Shown piece by piece: positions 9,561 through 18,285 of a stretch of DNA of 64,000 nucleotides. A program made the position numbers and the translations under genes. Source of the DNA: Beijerinckiaceae bacterium (GTDB lineage Bacteria; Pseudomonadota; Alphaproteobacteria; Rhizobiales; Beijerinckiaceae); the NCBI GenBank assembly GCA_009773635.1, contig WSYC01000005.1, positions 1 through 64,000 of the forward strand, written 5' to 3'. Below the pieces are notes generated by a model. It was not told the DNA's origin and did no database searches. It worked only from the letters and a program-made list of their open reading frames with translations. Numbering within the stretch: the stretch's first letter is position 1; every line of letters begins with the position of its first letter.

Positions 9561-10559
9561 ATGGGTAATTTTGCACGCTTCGGGCGTGAATTCTGGCGGA
9601 CCGCGATTGTTGCGGGCGCAGCAATGTTTTGTCTCGCGGGGCAAGGTCAGGCCCAGACCTATCCGGCAAAGCCGATTGCGCTGGTCGTGCCGTTTGCGGC
9701 TGGGGGGCCCAGTGATACGATTGCGCGGTTGCTCGCGGTGTCCATGGGGCAGGCGCTTGGCGGGCAGATCATTGTCGAGAATATTGCCGGGGCAGGCTCT
9801 ACCGTGGGCATCGGGCGTGTCGCCAAATCGGACGCCGATGGCCATACGCTGCTGCTCTCGCACATCAGCCATGCGACGACGCCGTCGCTGTTCAAGAAGC
9901 TCGCCTATGATCCCGTCGCGGATTTCTCGCCGATCGGCATGGTAACGGACGGGGCCTTCGTGCTCGTCGGCCGGAAGGAGCTTGCCGCCGCGACGTTTGC
10001 GGAGGTCATGGCCAAGATCAAGGCGGAGAAAACTGCCGTGTCCTATGCCCATGCCGGGGTCGGCTCGGGTTCGCATCTGTGCGGGCTGATGCTGATGCAG
10101 GCTGCGGGTGCAACGATGACGCAGATCCCGTATCGCGGCACCGGCCCTGCGATGAACGACCTCGTTTCGGGCAAGGTCGATCTCCTCTGCGACCAGATCA
10201 CCTCGGCGCTGCCACAGATCAACGGCAAGACCGTCAAGGCCTACGCAGTGACCTCCGCCGAGAAAGTGGCGGGGCTCGATCTGCCGACCGTGGCGGCATC
10301 AGGCATTCCCGGCTTCAAGATCACGATCTGGCACGGGCTCTACGCCCCGAAGGGAACGCCCGCCGATGTTGTCGCGAAACTCAACGCGGCCCTGCGCACT
10401 GCCCTGAAAGACCCGACGATCATCAAGCGGCTCGCTGATCTCTCGACCATCCCCGCAACGGAGGCGCAGGCGCAACCCGCCTTCCTCGGCAAGCAGCTTG
10501 TTGCGGAAATTGCCAGCTGGAAGAAGATCATCGAAGCGGCGGGGGTCACTGTGGAGTAA
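9561..10559 (+). CDS. Bug/TctC family periplasmic solute-binding receptor
   Basis: A 332-residue periplasmic binding protein of the tripartite tricarboxylate receptor (Bug) family. A signal peptide covers about residues 1-31 (cleavage near GQAQT). The mature protein starts with YPAKPIALVVPFAAGGPSDT, the family signature, and includes IPYRGTGPAMNDL and GLYAPKGTPADVV. A strong GAGGAGGAAACG site precedes the ATG. No TctA/TctB membrane genes are next to it, as for many orphan Bug receptors. The ligand is unknown; it lies just beyond the end of the sulfolactate operon and converges with it, so an organic-acid or sulfonate ligand is possible but unproven. Confidence 0.88.
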   Translation: MGNFARFGREFWRTAIVAGAAMFCLAGQGQAQTYPAKPIALVVPFAAGGPSDTIARLLAVSMGQALGGQIIVENIAGAGSTVGIGRVAKSDADGHTLLLSHISHATTPSLFKKLAYDPVADFSPIGMVTDGAFVLVGRKELAAATFAEVMAKIKAEKTAVSYAHAGVGSGSHLCGLMLMQAAGATMTQIPYRGTGPAMNDLVSGKVDLLCDQITSALPQINGKTVKAYAVTSAEKVAGLDLPTVAASGIPGFKITIWHGLYAPKGTPADVVAKLNAALRTALKDPTIIKRLADLSTIPATEAQAQPAFLGKQLVAEIASWKKIIEAAGVTVE

Positions 10560-10566
10560 GCAGCGC

Positions 10567-10598
10567 TCAGGACATGCCGTGATTTTCAGGACATGCCG
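10567..10598. repeat. 13-bp direct repeat at the 3' end of the YitT gene
   Basis: TCAGGACATGCCG occurs at 10567-10579 and again at 10586-10598, separated by 6 bp. The second copy encodes the last residues and stop codon of the YitT gene, so the first looks like a small duplication of that 3' end. Confidence 0.6.
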
Positions 10599-11209
10599 AG
10601 ATAACGCCCCGGCCGGTGGTTGATTGCAAGGATCATGTTGACCACCAAGGCACCCAGGCCGGAAAGCAGCAGGCTCTCCGGCTTGAGCACGAACAACGCG
10701 CCGGCAAGGATCGCGAGATCAAGCCCGAGCTGGACATAGCCGGCGCGGATGCCCCATCGATCCTGCAGGAACATCGCGAGAATATTGATGCCGCCGAGCG
10801 CCGTCCGATGCCGGAACAGCATCAAAAGGCCCGTGCCCATCAAACCGCCACCAATGATCGTTGCGAAGACTGGATCGAGGTGACCAAGCTCGACCCAGGA
10901 CGGCATGAAGCGCGCGAACACCGAGACCAGCGTGACGGCGACAAAGGTCCGTACCGCGAAACGCCAGCCCATGCGGTGGATCGCCAGCGCATAGAACGGC
11001 AGGTTGACCACCGAGAACACCAGCCAGAAGCCAAGCCCGCTGGCATGGTGCGCGAGCAGGGCGAGCCCTGCCGTGCCCCCGGTGACCAGCGCCGCCTTCG
11101 CATAAAGCGCGACGCCAAAAGCGATGAACAGCGTGGCCATGAGGATGGCCATCGCGTCCTCGTAGAGGGCGTGCCGGATTTCCGGCGACGCCATATCGTC
11201 TGCCGCCAT
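10586..11209 (-). CDS. YitT family membrane protein
   Basis: A 207-residue protein with about five or six membrane segments, resembling the membrane domain of the YitT/DUF161 family (FIAFGVALYAKAALVTGGTAGLALL, FATIIGGGLMGTGLLMLFRHRTALGG). Function in the family is poorly defined. Its ATG overlaps the stop of the upstream aldehyde dehydrogenase gene (TGATG), so it is probably translationally coupled and is the last gene of the sulfolactate operon. That position suggests transport of a sulfonate, sulfite or related anion, which is inference only. Confidence 0.8.
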   Translation of the reverse strand: MAADDMASPEIRHALYEDAMAILMATLFIAFGVALYAKAALVTGGTAGLALLAHHASGLGFWLVFSVVNLPFYALAIHRMGWRFAVRTFVAVTLVSVFARFMPSWVELGHLDPVFATIIGGGLMGTGLLMLFRHRTALGGINILAMFLQDRWGIRAGYVQLGLDLAILAGALFVLKPESLLLSGLGALVVNMILAINHRPGRYLGMS

Positions 11210-12657
11210 CAGGACAATCCGCCGATGCAGACGTATTTCATATCGAGGTAGTCATCGAGCCCGTAGTGCGAGCCCTCGCGGCCGACGCCGCTCTCCTTGA
11301 CGCCGCCAAAGGGGGCGACCTCGGTCGTGATCAGCCCTTCATTGACACCGACCATGCCGTATTTCAGCGCTTCGGTGACGCGGAAGGTGCGGGCGAGATC
11401 GCGCGAGTAGAAATAGGCCGCAAGGCCGTATTCCGTCGCGTTCGCCATGGCGATGACCTCTTCCTCCGTCTCGAAGCGGAAGAGCGGCGCCAACGGGCCA
11501 AAGGTCTCTTCGGTCGCGACGTTCATCGCCTGTGTGACGCCCTTCATCACCGTCGGCTGGAAGAAGTTGCCGCCGAGCGCGTGGCGCTGGCCGCCGGTGA
11601 TAACCTCCGCCCCTTTCGAGACAGCATCGGCGAGGTGGCTCTCGACCTTGGTCATCGCGCGGGCGTCGATCAACGGGCCGATCTGCACCCCGGCCTCGAA
11701 GCCGTTACCGACCTTCACCTTCGCCACCTCCGCCGCGAGTTTGGCCGCGAATGCATCGTAGACGCCGGCCTGCACGTAGAAGCGGTTGGTGCACACGCAG
11801 GTCTGCCCGGCGTTACGATACTTCGCCATCATCGCCCCCGCCACGGCACGGTCGATGTCCGCGTCATCGAAAACGATGAACGGCGCGTTGCCGCCCAGCT
11901 CCATCGAGATGCGCTTCATTGTCGCTGCGCTCTGGGTTGCCAGCAGCTTCCCAACCGGCGTCGAGCCGGTGAAGGTGATCTTGCGGACGAGCGGGTTCGC
12001 GGTCAGCTCGCCGCCGATTTCCGGGGCATCGCCGGTGAGAATATTGACGACCCCGGCGGGAATGCCGGCCATGTCGCACAGAACGCCCCAGGCAAGGCCC
12101 GAATAGGGCGTGAGATCAGCCGGCTTGATGACAATGGTGCAGCCAGCTGCGAGCGCTGCACCGAGCTTGCGCGCGATCATCGACGACGGGAAATTCCATG
12201 GCGTGATGGCACCGACGACGCCGACCGGCTCTTTCGTGACGAGGATGCGGCGGTCACCCCAGGGCGAGGGGATGACGTCACCATAGGCGCGGCGGGCCTC
12301 TTCCGCGAACCACTGCACATAGGCGGCGGAACCGCCGACCTCGCCGCGCGCTTCGGCGAGCGGCTTGCCCTGCTCCAGCGTCAGCAGATTGGCCAGCGCT
12401 TCGGTATGGGTGCGGATGAGATCGGCGAGCTTGCCGAGCAGCGCCGCGCGTTCGGCGGCGGTCTTCTTGCGCCACGCCGGGAAGGCGGCATGGGCGGCCT
12501 CAATCGCGCGTTTTGTTTCGACCTTGCCGGAATTGGGCACGGTGCCGATGGCCGCGCCCGTCGCGGGGTCGGTCACCGCGATGGTCTTGCCGCTGTCGGC
12601 CTTGGTCCAGACGCCACCGATCAGGTTGGCTTCTTTCTTGAACTCGATGGTGGTCAT
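11209..12657 (-). CDS. GabD-like aldehyde dehydrogenase, candidate 3-sulfolactaldehyde dehydrogenase
   Basis: A 482-residue NAD(P)-dependent aldehyde dehydrogenase closest in character to succinate-semialdehyde dehydrogenase (GabD). It has the cofactor region ITPWNFPSSMIARKLGAALAAG, the catalytic glutamate in MELGGNAP and the catalytic cysteine in NAGQTCVCTNRF. The start at 12657 (MTTIEFKKEA) removes 18 unlikely residues of the tracked ORF. In sulfo-Entner-Doudoroff and related pathways a GabD-like enzyme oxidises sulfolactaldehyde to sulfolactate. Here the gene lies inside the sulfolactate operon, after comC, so that role is a reasonable inference. Succinate semialdehyde remains an alternative substrate. 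The family call is firm, the substrate is not. Confidence 0.88.
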   Translation of the reverse strand: MTTIEFKKEANLIGGVWTKADSGKTIAVTDPATGAAIGTVPNSGKVETKRAIEAAHAAFPAWRKKTAAERAALLGKLADLIRTHTEALANLLTLEQGKPLAEARGEVGGSAAYVQWFAEEARRAYGDVIPSPWGDRRILVTKEPVGVVGAITPWNFPSSMIARKLGAALAAGCTIVIKPADLTPYSGLAWGVLCDMAGIPAGVVNILTGDAPEIGGELTANPLVRKITFTGSTPVGKLLATQSAATMKRISMELGGNAPFIVFDDADIDRAVAGAMMAKYRNAGQTCVCTNRFYVQAGVYDAFAAKLAAEVAKVKVGNGFEAGVQIGPLIDARAMTKVESHLADAVSKGAEVITGGQRHALGGNFFQPTVMKGVTQAMNVATEETFGPLAPLFRFETEEEVIAMANATEYGLAAYFYSRDLARTFRVTEALKYGMVGVNEGLITTEVAPFGGVKESGVGREGSHYGLDDYLDMKYVCIGGLS

Positions 12658-12729
12658 GCATACGCCTCCGGTTTGCGGCGGGCCAGCCTGTCGCTGGCTG
12701 CGCCGCATCAATCCCCTCGGCGGCGATCC

Positions 12730-13728
12730 TTACAGCGCTTCGATCTCGCTGACGAGACGTGTTGCGACGATGAGCCCCGTTTCCCGCGCTTTTTGGCGCA
12801 GGGCAATCCGCCGAGCACCCGGCAACCGTGCCCCCGCTTGCGCGCGGATCTGATCCGCCAGCCGGCCGAAATGGGCGATGGTCGCCTCGCCCCCCATCAG
12901 CCTGGGGTCGAGTGCGATCAGCAGTTGGCCCGTGGCCGGCGGGGCACCCTTGTCATCGAGGAAGGATGTCGCATCGGCGGCGTATTTCGCGCCGGTCAGA
13001 CCTGCTGCGAGCAGTTCCACCATCAGCGCCAGGGCAGTGCCCTTGGCATCGCCGAGCGGCACCATGGTGCCTGCCAGCGCCGCATCTGCATCGGTTGTGG
13101 GCTTGCCGTTCCTGTCGAGCGCCCAACCTTCGGGGATGGGGCCGCCCTTCTGCTTCGCCGCGAGGATATTGCCGCGCGCGACCTTGGAGAGCGAGAGATC
13201 GACCACGATTGGCGGCTCGTCCGGCAGCGGGCAGGCGAACGCGATCGGATTGGTGCCGAAGACACCAGTCGTTCCGCCCCAGGGTGCCATGGCGGCAGGC
13301 GTATTGGCGAAGAGGAGGCCGACGAGCCCCTTCTCCGCGAGCCGTTCGACATGATGCCCCGCGACGCCGCAATGGTGCGACCGGCGGATCGCGGCGGCGG
13401 CGATCCCCATCATCGGCGCCGCTTCAACGAGGGCGTCAACGGCCATCTCCAGCGCCGGATAGGCAAAGCCGAAGGCGGCATCGATGCGCACAAGCGCGGG
13501 GGTGACATGCTCGATGACAGGCTGCGCGAGGCCATCGACCTTGCCGGCCTTCGCCTGCGCCGCGTAGCTCGGCACGCGGGAAAGCCCGTGCCCCTTGAGG
13601 CCGTCAGCCTCGGCAGCAACCAGCGCGCGCGCGACGCAAGCCGCGTTGGCTGCGCTCGTGCCACAGCGCTGGAGCGCGGCTGCGGCGAGGGTCTCGGCGG
13701 CGGCAAGCGTGAGAATCGTATCGGTCAT
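12730..13728 (-). CDS. comC: Ldh2-family oxidoreductase, probable (R)-sulfolactate dehydrogenase ComC
   Basis: A 332-residue member of the malate/L-lactate/sulfolactate dehydrogenase (Ldh2) family, a fold unlike classical LDH. Seen motifs include GLKGHGLSRVPSY, AAIRRSHHCGVAGHHVE, GTNPIAFACPLP and LGDAKGTALALMVE. In Chromohalobacter and other sulfolactate degraders, ComC interconverts sulfopyruvate and (R)-sulfolactate, the substrate of SuyAB. The gene is 10 bp downstream of slcC in the same operon, which supports that role over malate or ureidoglycolate dehydrogenase. The product name therefore rests on family plus context. Confidence 0.83.
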   Translation of the reverse strand: MTDTILTLAAAETLAAAALQRCGTSAANAACVARALVAAEADGLKGHGLSRVPSYAAQAKAGKVDGLAQPVIEHVTPALVRIDAAFGFAYPALEMAVDALVEAAPMMGIAAAAIRRSHHCGVAGHHVERLAEKGLVGLLFANTPAAMAPWGGTTGVFGTNPIAFACPLPDEPPIVVDLSLSKVARGNILAAKQKGGPIPEGWALDRNGKPTTDADAALAGTMVPLGDAKGTALALMVELLAAGLTGAKYAADATSFLDDKGAPPATGQLLIALDPRLMGGEATIAHFGRLADQIRAQAGARLPGARRIALRQKARETGLIVATRLVSEIEAL

Positions 13729-13738
13729 GGCGAGCCTT

Positions 13739-14665
13739 TCATTGTGCGAGCACCTCGATCACCTTCGTCGCGATCAGCGTGGAAACCCGCACGTTTGATT
13801 CCTGCGTCACCCCGGCGATATGCGGGGTCAGGATGAGGTTCGGGCAGCCCTTGAAATGGGCGGCGGATTTGGCGCTGAGCGGCTCCTCGACAAAGACGTC
13901 GAGCGCCGCGCCGGCGATCTCGCCTGCCTTGAGAGCCGCGGCGAGGGCGGCTTCATCCACCACCCCGCCGCGAGCGGCGTTGAGCAGCACCGCGTCCTTG
14001 CGCATCCGCTTGAGGCGCAGCGCATCGATGAGATTGCGGGTATCGTCGGTCAGCGGCACATGCAGCGAAATGACATCGGCTTCGCGGATCAAAGGTTCGA
14101 GCCCATGCTGACGCGCGAGGCTCCAAGCGGGATCGCCATCCCCGACAAAGGGATCGTAGGCCATCACATCCATACCGAGCGCCCGGGCCCGGATGGCAAC
14201 CTCGCGGGCGATCGAGCCGAAGCCGATCAACCCCATGATCCGGCCCGAGAGTTCCCGCCCCATCAGCCGATTGCGCGGCCATTCGCCGGCGATGACGGCA
14301 TCGGTTGCGGTATAGGCGCCGCGCAGCAGCATCAGCGCCGTCGTCATCACCCATTCGGCGACGGAAAGATCGTTTGCGCCGGTGGCCGGGATCACCGGCA
14401 GGGCGCGGGCCGTGCAGGCGGCGACATCGATATTGTCGAGCCCGACGCCGAGGCGCCCGACGACTTCCAGTTTCGTGCCCGCTGCCAGAAGATCGCCGCG
14501 CACCTGGGTGCGGTTGCGGACGATGAGCGCGCGCGCCTGCGGCAGCAGCGTCATCAGGCGCGGCATATCATCCACGAGCTTGGGATCGTAAAGCGTGTCA
14601 TGGCGGGCGGCGAGCTGCGCGACCGCATCCTCGTCCATGAATTCAGTGATGATGATATCCGGCAT
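13739..14665 (-). CDS. slcC: D-2-hydroxyacid dehydrogenase, probable (S)-sulfolactate dehydrogenase SlcC
   Basis: A 308-residue NAD-dependent 2-hydroxyacid dehydrogenase of the phosphoglycerate dehydrogenase type. The opening MPDIIITEFMDEDAV resembles SlcC proteins as I recall them. The cofactor site is GLIGFGSIAREVAIRA; catalytic residues appear in LNAARGGVVDE (Arg), DVFVEEPL (Glu) and TPHIAGVT (His). SlcC oxidises (S)-sulfolactate to sulfopyruvate, and with ComC it racemises sulfolactate toward the (R) form used by SuyAB. It sits between the COG2855 exporter and comC, with gaps of 3 and 10 bp. A general PGDH role is unlikely in this operon. Confidence 0.83.
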   Translation of the reverse strand: MPDIIITEFMDEDAVAQLAARHDTLYDPKLVDDMPRLMTLLPQARALIVRNRTQVRGDLLAAGTKLEVVGRLGVGLDNIDVAACTARALPVIPATGANDLSVAEWVMTTALMLLRGAYTATDAVIAGEWPRNRLMGRELSGRIMGLIGFGSIAREVAIRARALGMDVMAYDPFVGDGDPAWSLARQHGLEPLIREADVISLHVPLTDDTRNLIDALRLKRMRKDAVLLNAARGGVVDEAALAAALKAGEIAGAALDVFVEEPLSAKSAAHFKGCPNLILTPHIAGVTQESNVRVSTLIATKVIEVLAQ

Positions 14666-14668
14666 AGC

Positions 14669-15727
14669 TCACCTCAACAGAAGGATGCCACCGAGCGCGA
14701 TGGCGAGAAGCACACCAGTCGCCCCAATGAAGACCGCAATATGACGCCAGCCGATGGTGAGCACCGCACCGATCGAGGTGCCGAGCCCGAGTGCGGCAAT
14801 CGAAATCAGCAGCCCCCATTTCGAGGCTTCGGACAGCCATGATTTGACGGGCACGTAGAGGTCCGCCAAGGCCGTTGACGGCAAAATGGAATTGAGGATC
14901 GCGAGGCCCAGAAAGACCACGGCAAAAACCGGGATCGGCACCTTGGCCACGTCGGTAATTCCGGCGGCGGCATCCTTGCGGACGAACCACATGCCGATCA
15001 AGAGGACCGCCGGCAGCAACAGGAAAACACGGAACAGCTTGACGATCACGGCCGTATTGCCGACCGGTTCCGAGACCGCGTAGCCCGCGCCGACGACCTG
15101 CGCCATGTCATGGATCGTCAGGCCCAGCATCACGCCGGTTTCCTGTGGTGACAGACCCAGAGCGGCGCAGAGCGGTGGATAGGCGATCATCACCAGCGTC
15201 GAGATGCCGTTCGCCATCACCACCGTGAAGGCGATATCGGCGCTTTTTGTCTTGTAATCCGGCACCACGGTTGCCGTCGCCAGCGTCGCGGAGGCGCCGC
15301 AGATCGCGGTTGCCGCACCGGCCAGCGCGCCATACCCGGCCTCGCGCCCGAGCACGCGCGCCAGAGCGAAACCGGAGGCGACCGTTGCCACCATCGCGAT
15401 GATGACCAGCACGGCGGTGCCCCAACCGAGCGCCGCCAGATCCGAAAAAGCGATCCGCAGCCCCAGCAGCGCGATGGCATAGCGGAGCAGTTTCTTGACG
15501 GCATAGGTGATGCCCGGCTCGAAGCGCGGCTGGCGTGCTAGGCCATGCAGGCCAATACCGATAATGAGCGCAATGACCATCGCCGGCAGGGCGATCCGGC
15601 CGCTGCCCATCGCCTTCATGGCGGGTTCGAGAAAGAACGCAGCCAGCGCTACGCCGACAGAAAGGAGAAGGCCCGGCGCAAGCAAGCGAACCGGGCCTTC
15701 GGAGGCCGATGAACTCGGCGATGCCAT
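14669..15727 (-). CDS. YeiH/COG2855 family exporter, SuyZ/CuyZ-like candidate sulfite exporter
   Basis: A 352-residue inner-membrane protein with about ten hydrophobic segments, matching the YeiH/UPF0324 (COG2855) family: GIGLHGLARQPRFEPG, GAATAICGASATLATATVV, VVGAGYAVSEPVG and SIGAVLTIGWRH. Members of COG2855 in taurine, cysteate and sulfolactate clusters (TauZ, CuyZ, SuyZ) are proposed to export sulfite or sulfate released by desulfonation. The gene lies 3 bp after suyB and 3 bp before slcC, so co-expression with the sulfo-lyase is nearly certain. The transported ion has not been shown by sequence alone. Confidence 0.82.
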   Translation of the reverse strand: MASPSSSASEGPVRLLAPGLLLSVGVALAAFFLEPAMKAMGSGRIALPAMVIALIIGIGLHGLARQPRFEPGITYAVKKLLRYAIALLGLRIAFSDLAALGWGTAVLVIIAMVATVASGFALARVLGREAGYGALAGAATAICGASATLATATVVPDYKTKSADIAFTVVMANGISTLVMIAYPPLCAALGLSPQETGVMLGLTIHDMAQVVGAGYAVSEPVGNTAVIVKLFRVFLLLPAVLLIGMWFVRKDAAAGITDVAKVPIPVFAVVFLGLAILNSILPSTALADLYVPVKSWLSEASKWGLLISIAALGLGTSIGAVLTIGWRHIAVFIGATGVLLAIALGGILLLR

Positions 15728-15730
15728 CGA

Positions 15731-17023
15731 TCAGGCCGAGCGGTAGAGCTTGGTCATCGAGAATTCGCGATGGCCCAAGGCCTCCGCTGCCGTGAGGCGG
15801 CCATTCGCGGTGCGGATGATGGCGGCAATCAGCGCGTCGCCCGCCTGCGGGATCGTCATCTCCCGGCGCAGGATGCCGGAAACATCGACATCGATATGTT
15901 CGGGCATGGTGCGCATCGTCTTGGGGTTGCCGGTGATCTTGATCACGGGAACGATCGGGTTACCGATGACGTTGCCCTGCCCGGTCGGGAAGGTGTGCAC
16001 GACATAGCCGCCCGCCGCCATCAGCGTCACGCATTCTGCGGCTGCCGAGGAGCTGTCCATGAAGTAGAGACCGGGGCCTTTTGCCGGGGCTTCGGCGGCA
16101 TCGAGAATGTCGATATACTTGCACTCGCGGCCAATCTTTTCGAGATTGCCGAGCGCCTTTTCCTCGATGGTGGTGAGGCCGCCGGCGATGTTGCCCTTGG
16201 TCGGCTGGCTGTCCGAGAGATCGGAGGTCTTGTGCGCCTCGATGACATCGTCCTGATAGGCCTTCCACATCCTGTACCAGCGCTCGCCAACCTCTTTCGT
16301 CGCCGCGCGCGCCTTGCACAGGTGTTCTGCGCCGGTGATCTCGGAGGTCTCGCCGAAGACGCCGTAGATGCCCTGGGGGATGAGCTTGTCGTACATGTTG
16401 CCGACGGTCGGGCAGGAGGAGAGGCCGGTGGTCGTATCGCTCTCACCGCATTTGGTCGAGATCCAGAGGTCCGAGATCGGGCACTTCTCGCGCACCAGTT
16501 CCGACGACCACTGCATGAATTCCTTGGCGACGTAGGAAGCCTTCGCGATCACCGCGATATCGCCATGACCTTCGATGCCGAAGCCGACGACCGGCTTGCC
16601 GGTGGTCGCGATCCCGTCGACGACGATCTTGGTCCAGGCGTCCTCGATGCCGATCACCACGACAGCCGCGACATTCGGGTTCGAGCCGATGCCGATGATG
16701 GTGCGGAAGAAGAGATCGAGATCCGCGCCGAATTGCAGGCGGCCATAGGCATGCGGCAGTGCCAGCACACCCTTGATGTTGTTGGCGACAGCCTCGCACG
16801 CCGCGTTCGAGAGATCGTCGAGCGGCAGCATGACCACGTGGTTGCGGACACCGACGCGACCATTCTCGCGCCGCCAGCCCCAGAAGCTGTCCATCGCGGC
16901 CGCGCCGCGCCGCTTCGGGGCAACCGGTGCCTTGAAGGCAGGCGCTTCAATCCGGCGGCCCTTGATGCCCTTGAGCTTGTTCTTGTTGAGATCGAAATTC
17001 GCGACGATCGGAGCGCTGGCCAT
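15731..17023 (-). CDS. suyB: (R)-3-sulfolactate sulfo-lyase large subunit SuyB
   Basis: A 430-residue protein of the UxaA/altronate dehydratase large-domain family. With SuyA it cleaves 3-sulfolactate to pyruvate and sulfite. After a basic N-terminal region comes [25 protein letters not shown], the usual UxaA-type entry motif. Conserved cysteines appear in [21 protein letters not shown] and in EHLCKARA, as expected for an iron-sulfur lyase, and the C-terminus has [28 protein letters not shown] precedes the ATG. A separate small SuyA subunit lies 89 bp upstream, the split arrangement of SuyAB. The linked slcC and comC genes make altronate or galactarate dehydratase improbable. Confidence 0.9.
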   Translation of the reverse strand: MASAPIVANFDLNKNKLKGIKGRRIEAPAFKAPVAPKRRGAAAMDSFWGWRRENGRVGVRNHVVMLPLDDLSNAACEAVANNIKGVLALPHAYGRLQFGADLDLFFRTIIGIGSNPNVAAVVVIGIEDAWTKIVVDGIATTGKPVVGFGIEGHGDIAVIAKASYVAKEFMQWSSELVREKCPISDLWISTKCGESDTTTGLSSCPTVGNMYDKLIPQGIYGVFGETSEITGAEHLCKARAATKEVGERWYRMWKAYQDDVIEAHKTSDLSDSQPTKGNIAGGLTTIEEKALGNLEKIGRECKYIDILDAAEAPAKGPGLYFMDSSSAAAECVTLMAAGGYVVHTFPTGQGNVIGNPIVPVIKITGNPKTMRTMPEHIDVDVSGILRREMTIPQAGDALIAAIIRTANGRLTAAEALGHREFSMTKLYRSA

Positions 17024-17112
17024 CGATGTATCCTTTTGAAAGAAGCTGTCGTTCCCGGGGGCAACGGCCCACCGGCCGGAACGCGCGCGGGGTTCTCACC
17101 AGCGCCGGGCTC

Positions 17113-17400
17113 TCACCAACGCTTGGTCTTCACATTGTGGACGTGGACGTGCTCGCCCTTCTTGATGGCGGCCTTGGCGATGCCGATGTCCTGTCCGTAT
17201 TTCCAGATGGTGTCGCCGGCCTTGATATCCGCGAGTGCGACCTTGTGGCCGATCGGAATATCCATCTTGGCGGTGATGTTGAACGCGGAATTGTCGTGCG
17301 TCACGACGGCCAGCATATCGGTGCCGGCCTTGAGGTTCTCGACGACGACGACGCCGACGGAGTCTTTTTGCTCGTGGACGAGCAGGTGGGGGGCGGACAT
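17113..17400 (-). CDS. suyA: 3-sulfolactate sulfo-lyase small subunit SuyA
   Basis: A 95-residue SAF-domain protein, the small subunit that pairs with SuyB. Visible features are VVVENLKAGTD, DIPIGHKVALADIKAGDTIWKYGQDIGIA and the C-terminal HVHVHNVKTKRW typical of UxaA N-terminal domains. Length fits SuyA. It is the first gene of the leftward operon; its promoter lies in the 155-bp region shared with the divergent regulator and contains a 21-bp inverted repeat. GAAGGG stands about 11 bases before the start. Confidence 0.9.
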   Translation of the reverse strand: MSAPHLLVHEQKDSVGVVVVENLKAGTDMLAVVTHDNSAFNITAKMDIPIGHKVALADIKAGDTIWKYGQDIGIAKAAIKKGEHVHVHNVKTKRW

Positions 17401-17517
17401 GGCTGCGAGCCCTTCATCTCAGGGCGCTCATAAAGCGCGGATTGACTGTCTTTTTCGTGCAAAACGACGCCCGAAAGCGCATGTTCTGGCGAATGGCCGT
17501 GCAATTTGCGCGGTCAA

Positions 17518-17538
17518 GTCTTGTATAAGACATAAGAC
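17518..17538. promoter_or_regulatory. putative operator GTCTT-N11-AAGAC upstream of suyA and the GntR gene
   Basis: The 21-bp element GTCTTGTATAAGACATAAGAC has perfect 5-bp inverted arms (GTCTT/AAGAC) around 11 bp, a nested GTCTT-N4-AAGAC palindrome, and two tandem copies of ATAAGAC. It lies over the likely suyA -10 region and just before the GntR start. The same motif recurs at 19835-19855, matching 19 of 25 bases when aligned in the opposite orientation. GntR-family repressors commonly bind such sites, so autoregulation and control of the suy operon are inferred. Confidence 0.6.
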
Positions 17539-17553
17539 CTGATACACTGTCAA
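17524..17553 (-). promoter_or_regulatory. candidate suyA promoter
   Basis: On the minus strand TTGACA (17548-17553) is followed after 18 bp by CTTATA (17524-17529), or after 19 bp by TTATAC. The -35 box is consensus; the spacing is a little long. The putative operator covers the -10 region, as expected for repression. Confidence 0.4.
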
Positions 17554-17555
17554 TC

Positions 17556-18285
17556 ATGAAAGTCGCGATAAAGGACGATCCTCGAATGCAGGGCGGCATC
17601 GGCAGGAAGAGCGAGGCGCCGCCGGGTTTCCGGCCGCTCTATCGGCAGGTCAAGGAATTGCTGATCGGCAGGATCGCGGATCGAACGTGGTCGCCGGGTG
17701 AAGGCATCCCGTCCGAGCAGCAGATCGCGGCTGACCTTGGTGTCAGTCAGGGCACCGTGCGCAAGGCGCTCGACGAGATGACGGTTGAAAACCTGCTGGT
17801 GCGTCGGCAGGGGCGCGGCACCTTCGTCGCGCGGCACGATGAGGCCCGCATTCTGTTCCAGTTCTTCAAGATCGTGCCAGATGGCGAGAGACCCGTCTTT
17901 CCCGAAAGTACGCTGCGGGAGGTCTCGCGCGGTCAGGCGAATGTCACGGAACGCGAGAAACTGAAGCTGGGTCCGGGCGAGCCCGTGATCCGGATCGCGC
18001 GGCTGCGTTCGTTGCGCGGGCGCGTGACGATTTCGGAGTATCTGACCATGCCGGCGCGGCTTTTTCCGGGGCTGGCGGATGAGGGCGAAGTGCCCAACAA
18101 GCGGTGCGGAAATCGTCAAGGCCGTTGCCGCGCCGGCCGAAGATGCCGCGCTGCTCGGGGTGCCGGAAGGCGCGCCGCTGCTGGCGGTGGACCGGGTCGC
18201 GACCGCGCTCGACGGCACTCCGGTGGAATGGCGTTATTCCCTCTGCGATACTGCGGCCTGCGGCTATGTGAGCGATCTCAGGTAA
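17556..18285 (+). pseudogene. GntR/UTRA transcriptional regulator, frameshifted (candidate suy regulator)
   Basis: The first part encodes a GntR winged-helix domain (PLYRQVKELLIGRIADRTWSPGEGIPSEQQIAADLGVSQGTVRKAL, LVRRQGRGTFV) and the start of a UTRA effector domain up to LFPGLADEGEVPN. At about 18100 the frame is lost; the tail of a UTRA domain (AEIVKAVAAPAEDAALLGVPEG to CGYVSDLR) continues in another frame to the stop at 18285. Homologous regulators have roughly 15-20 more residues at this join, so a short deletion that is not a multiple of three seems to have occurred. The first frame otherwise runs on as arginine-rich nonsense. It is divergent from suyA and the natural candidate for its repressor. 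Its effector would be sulfolactate or a related sulfonate (inference). Confidence 0.8.

Noticed and set aside
11266-13836. 856-aa plus-strand ORF over the aldehyde dehydrogenase and comC
   Set aside because: Shadow of two well-supported minus-strand enzymes; composition is low-complexity and shows no family motif.
15731-17023. Annotation of the UxaA-family protein as altronate or galactarate dehydratase
   Set aside because: The split small subunit, the COG2855 exporter and slcC/comC in the same operon point to SuyAB; no uronate genes are nearby.
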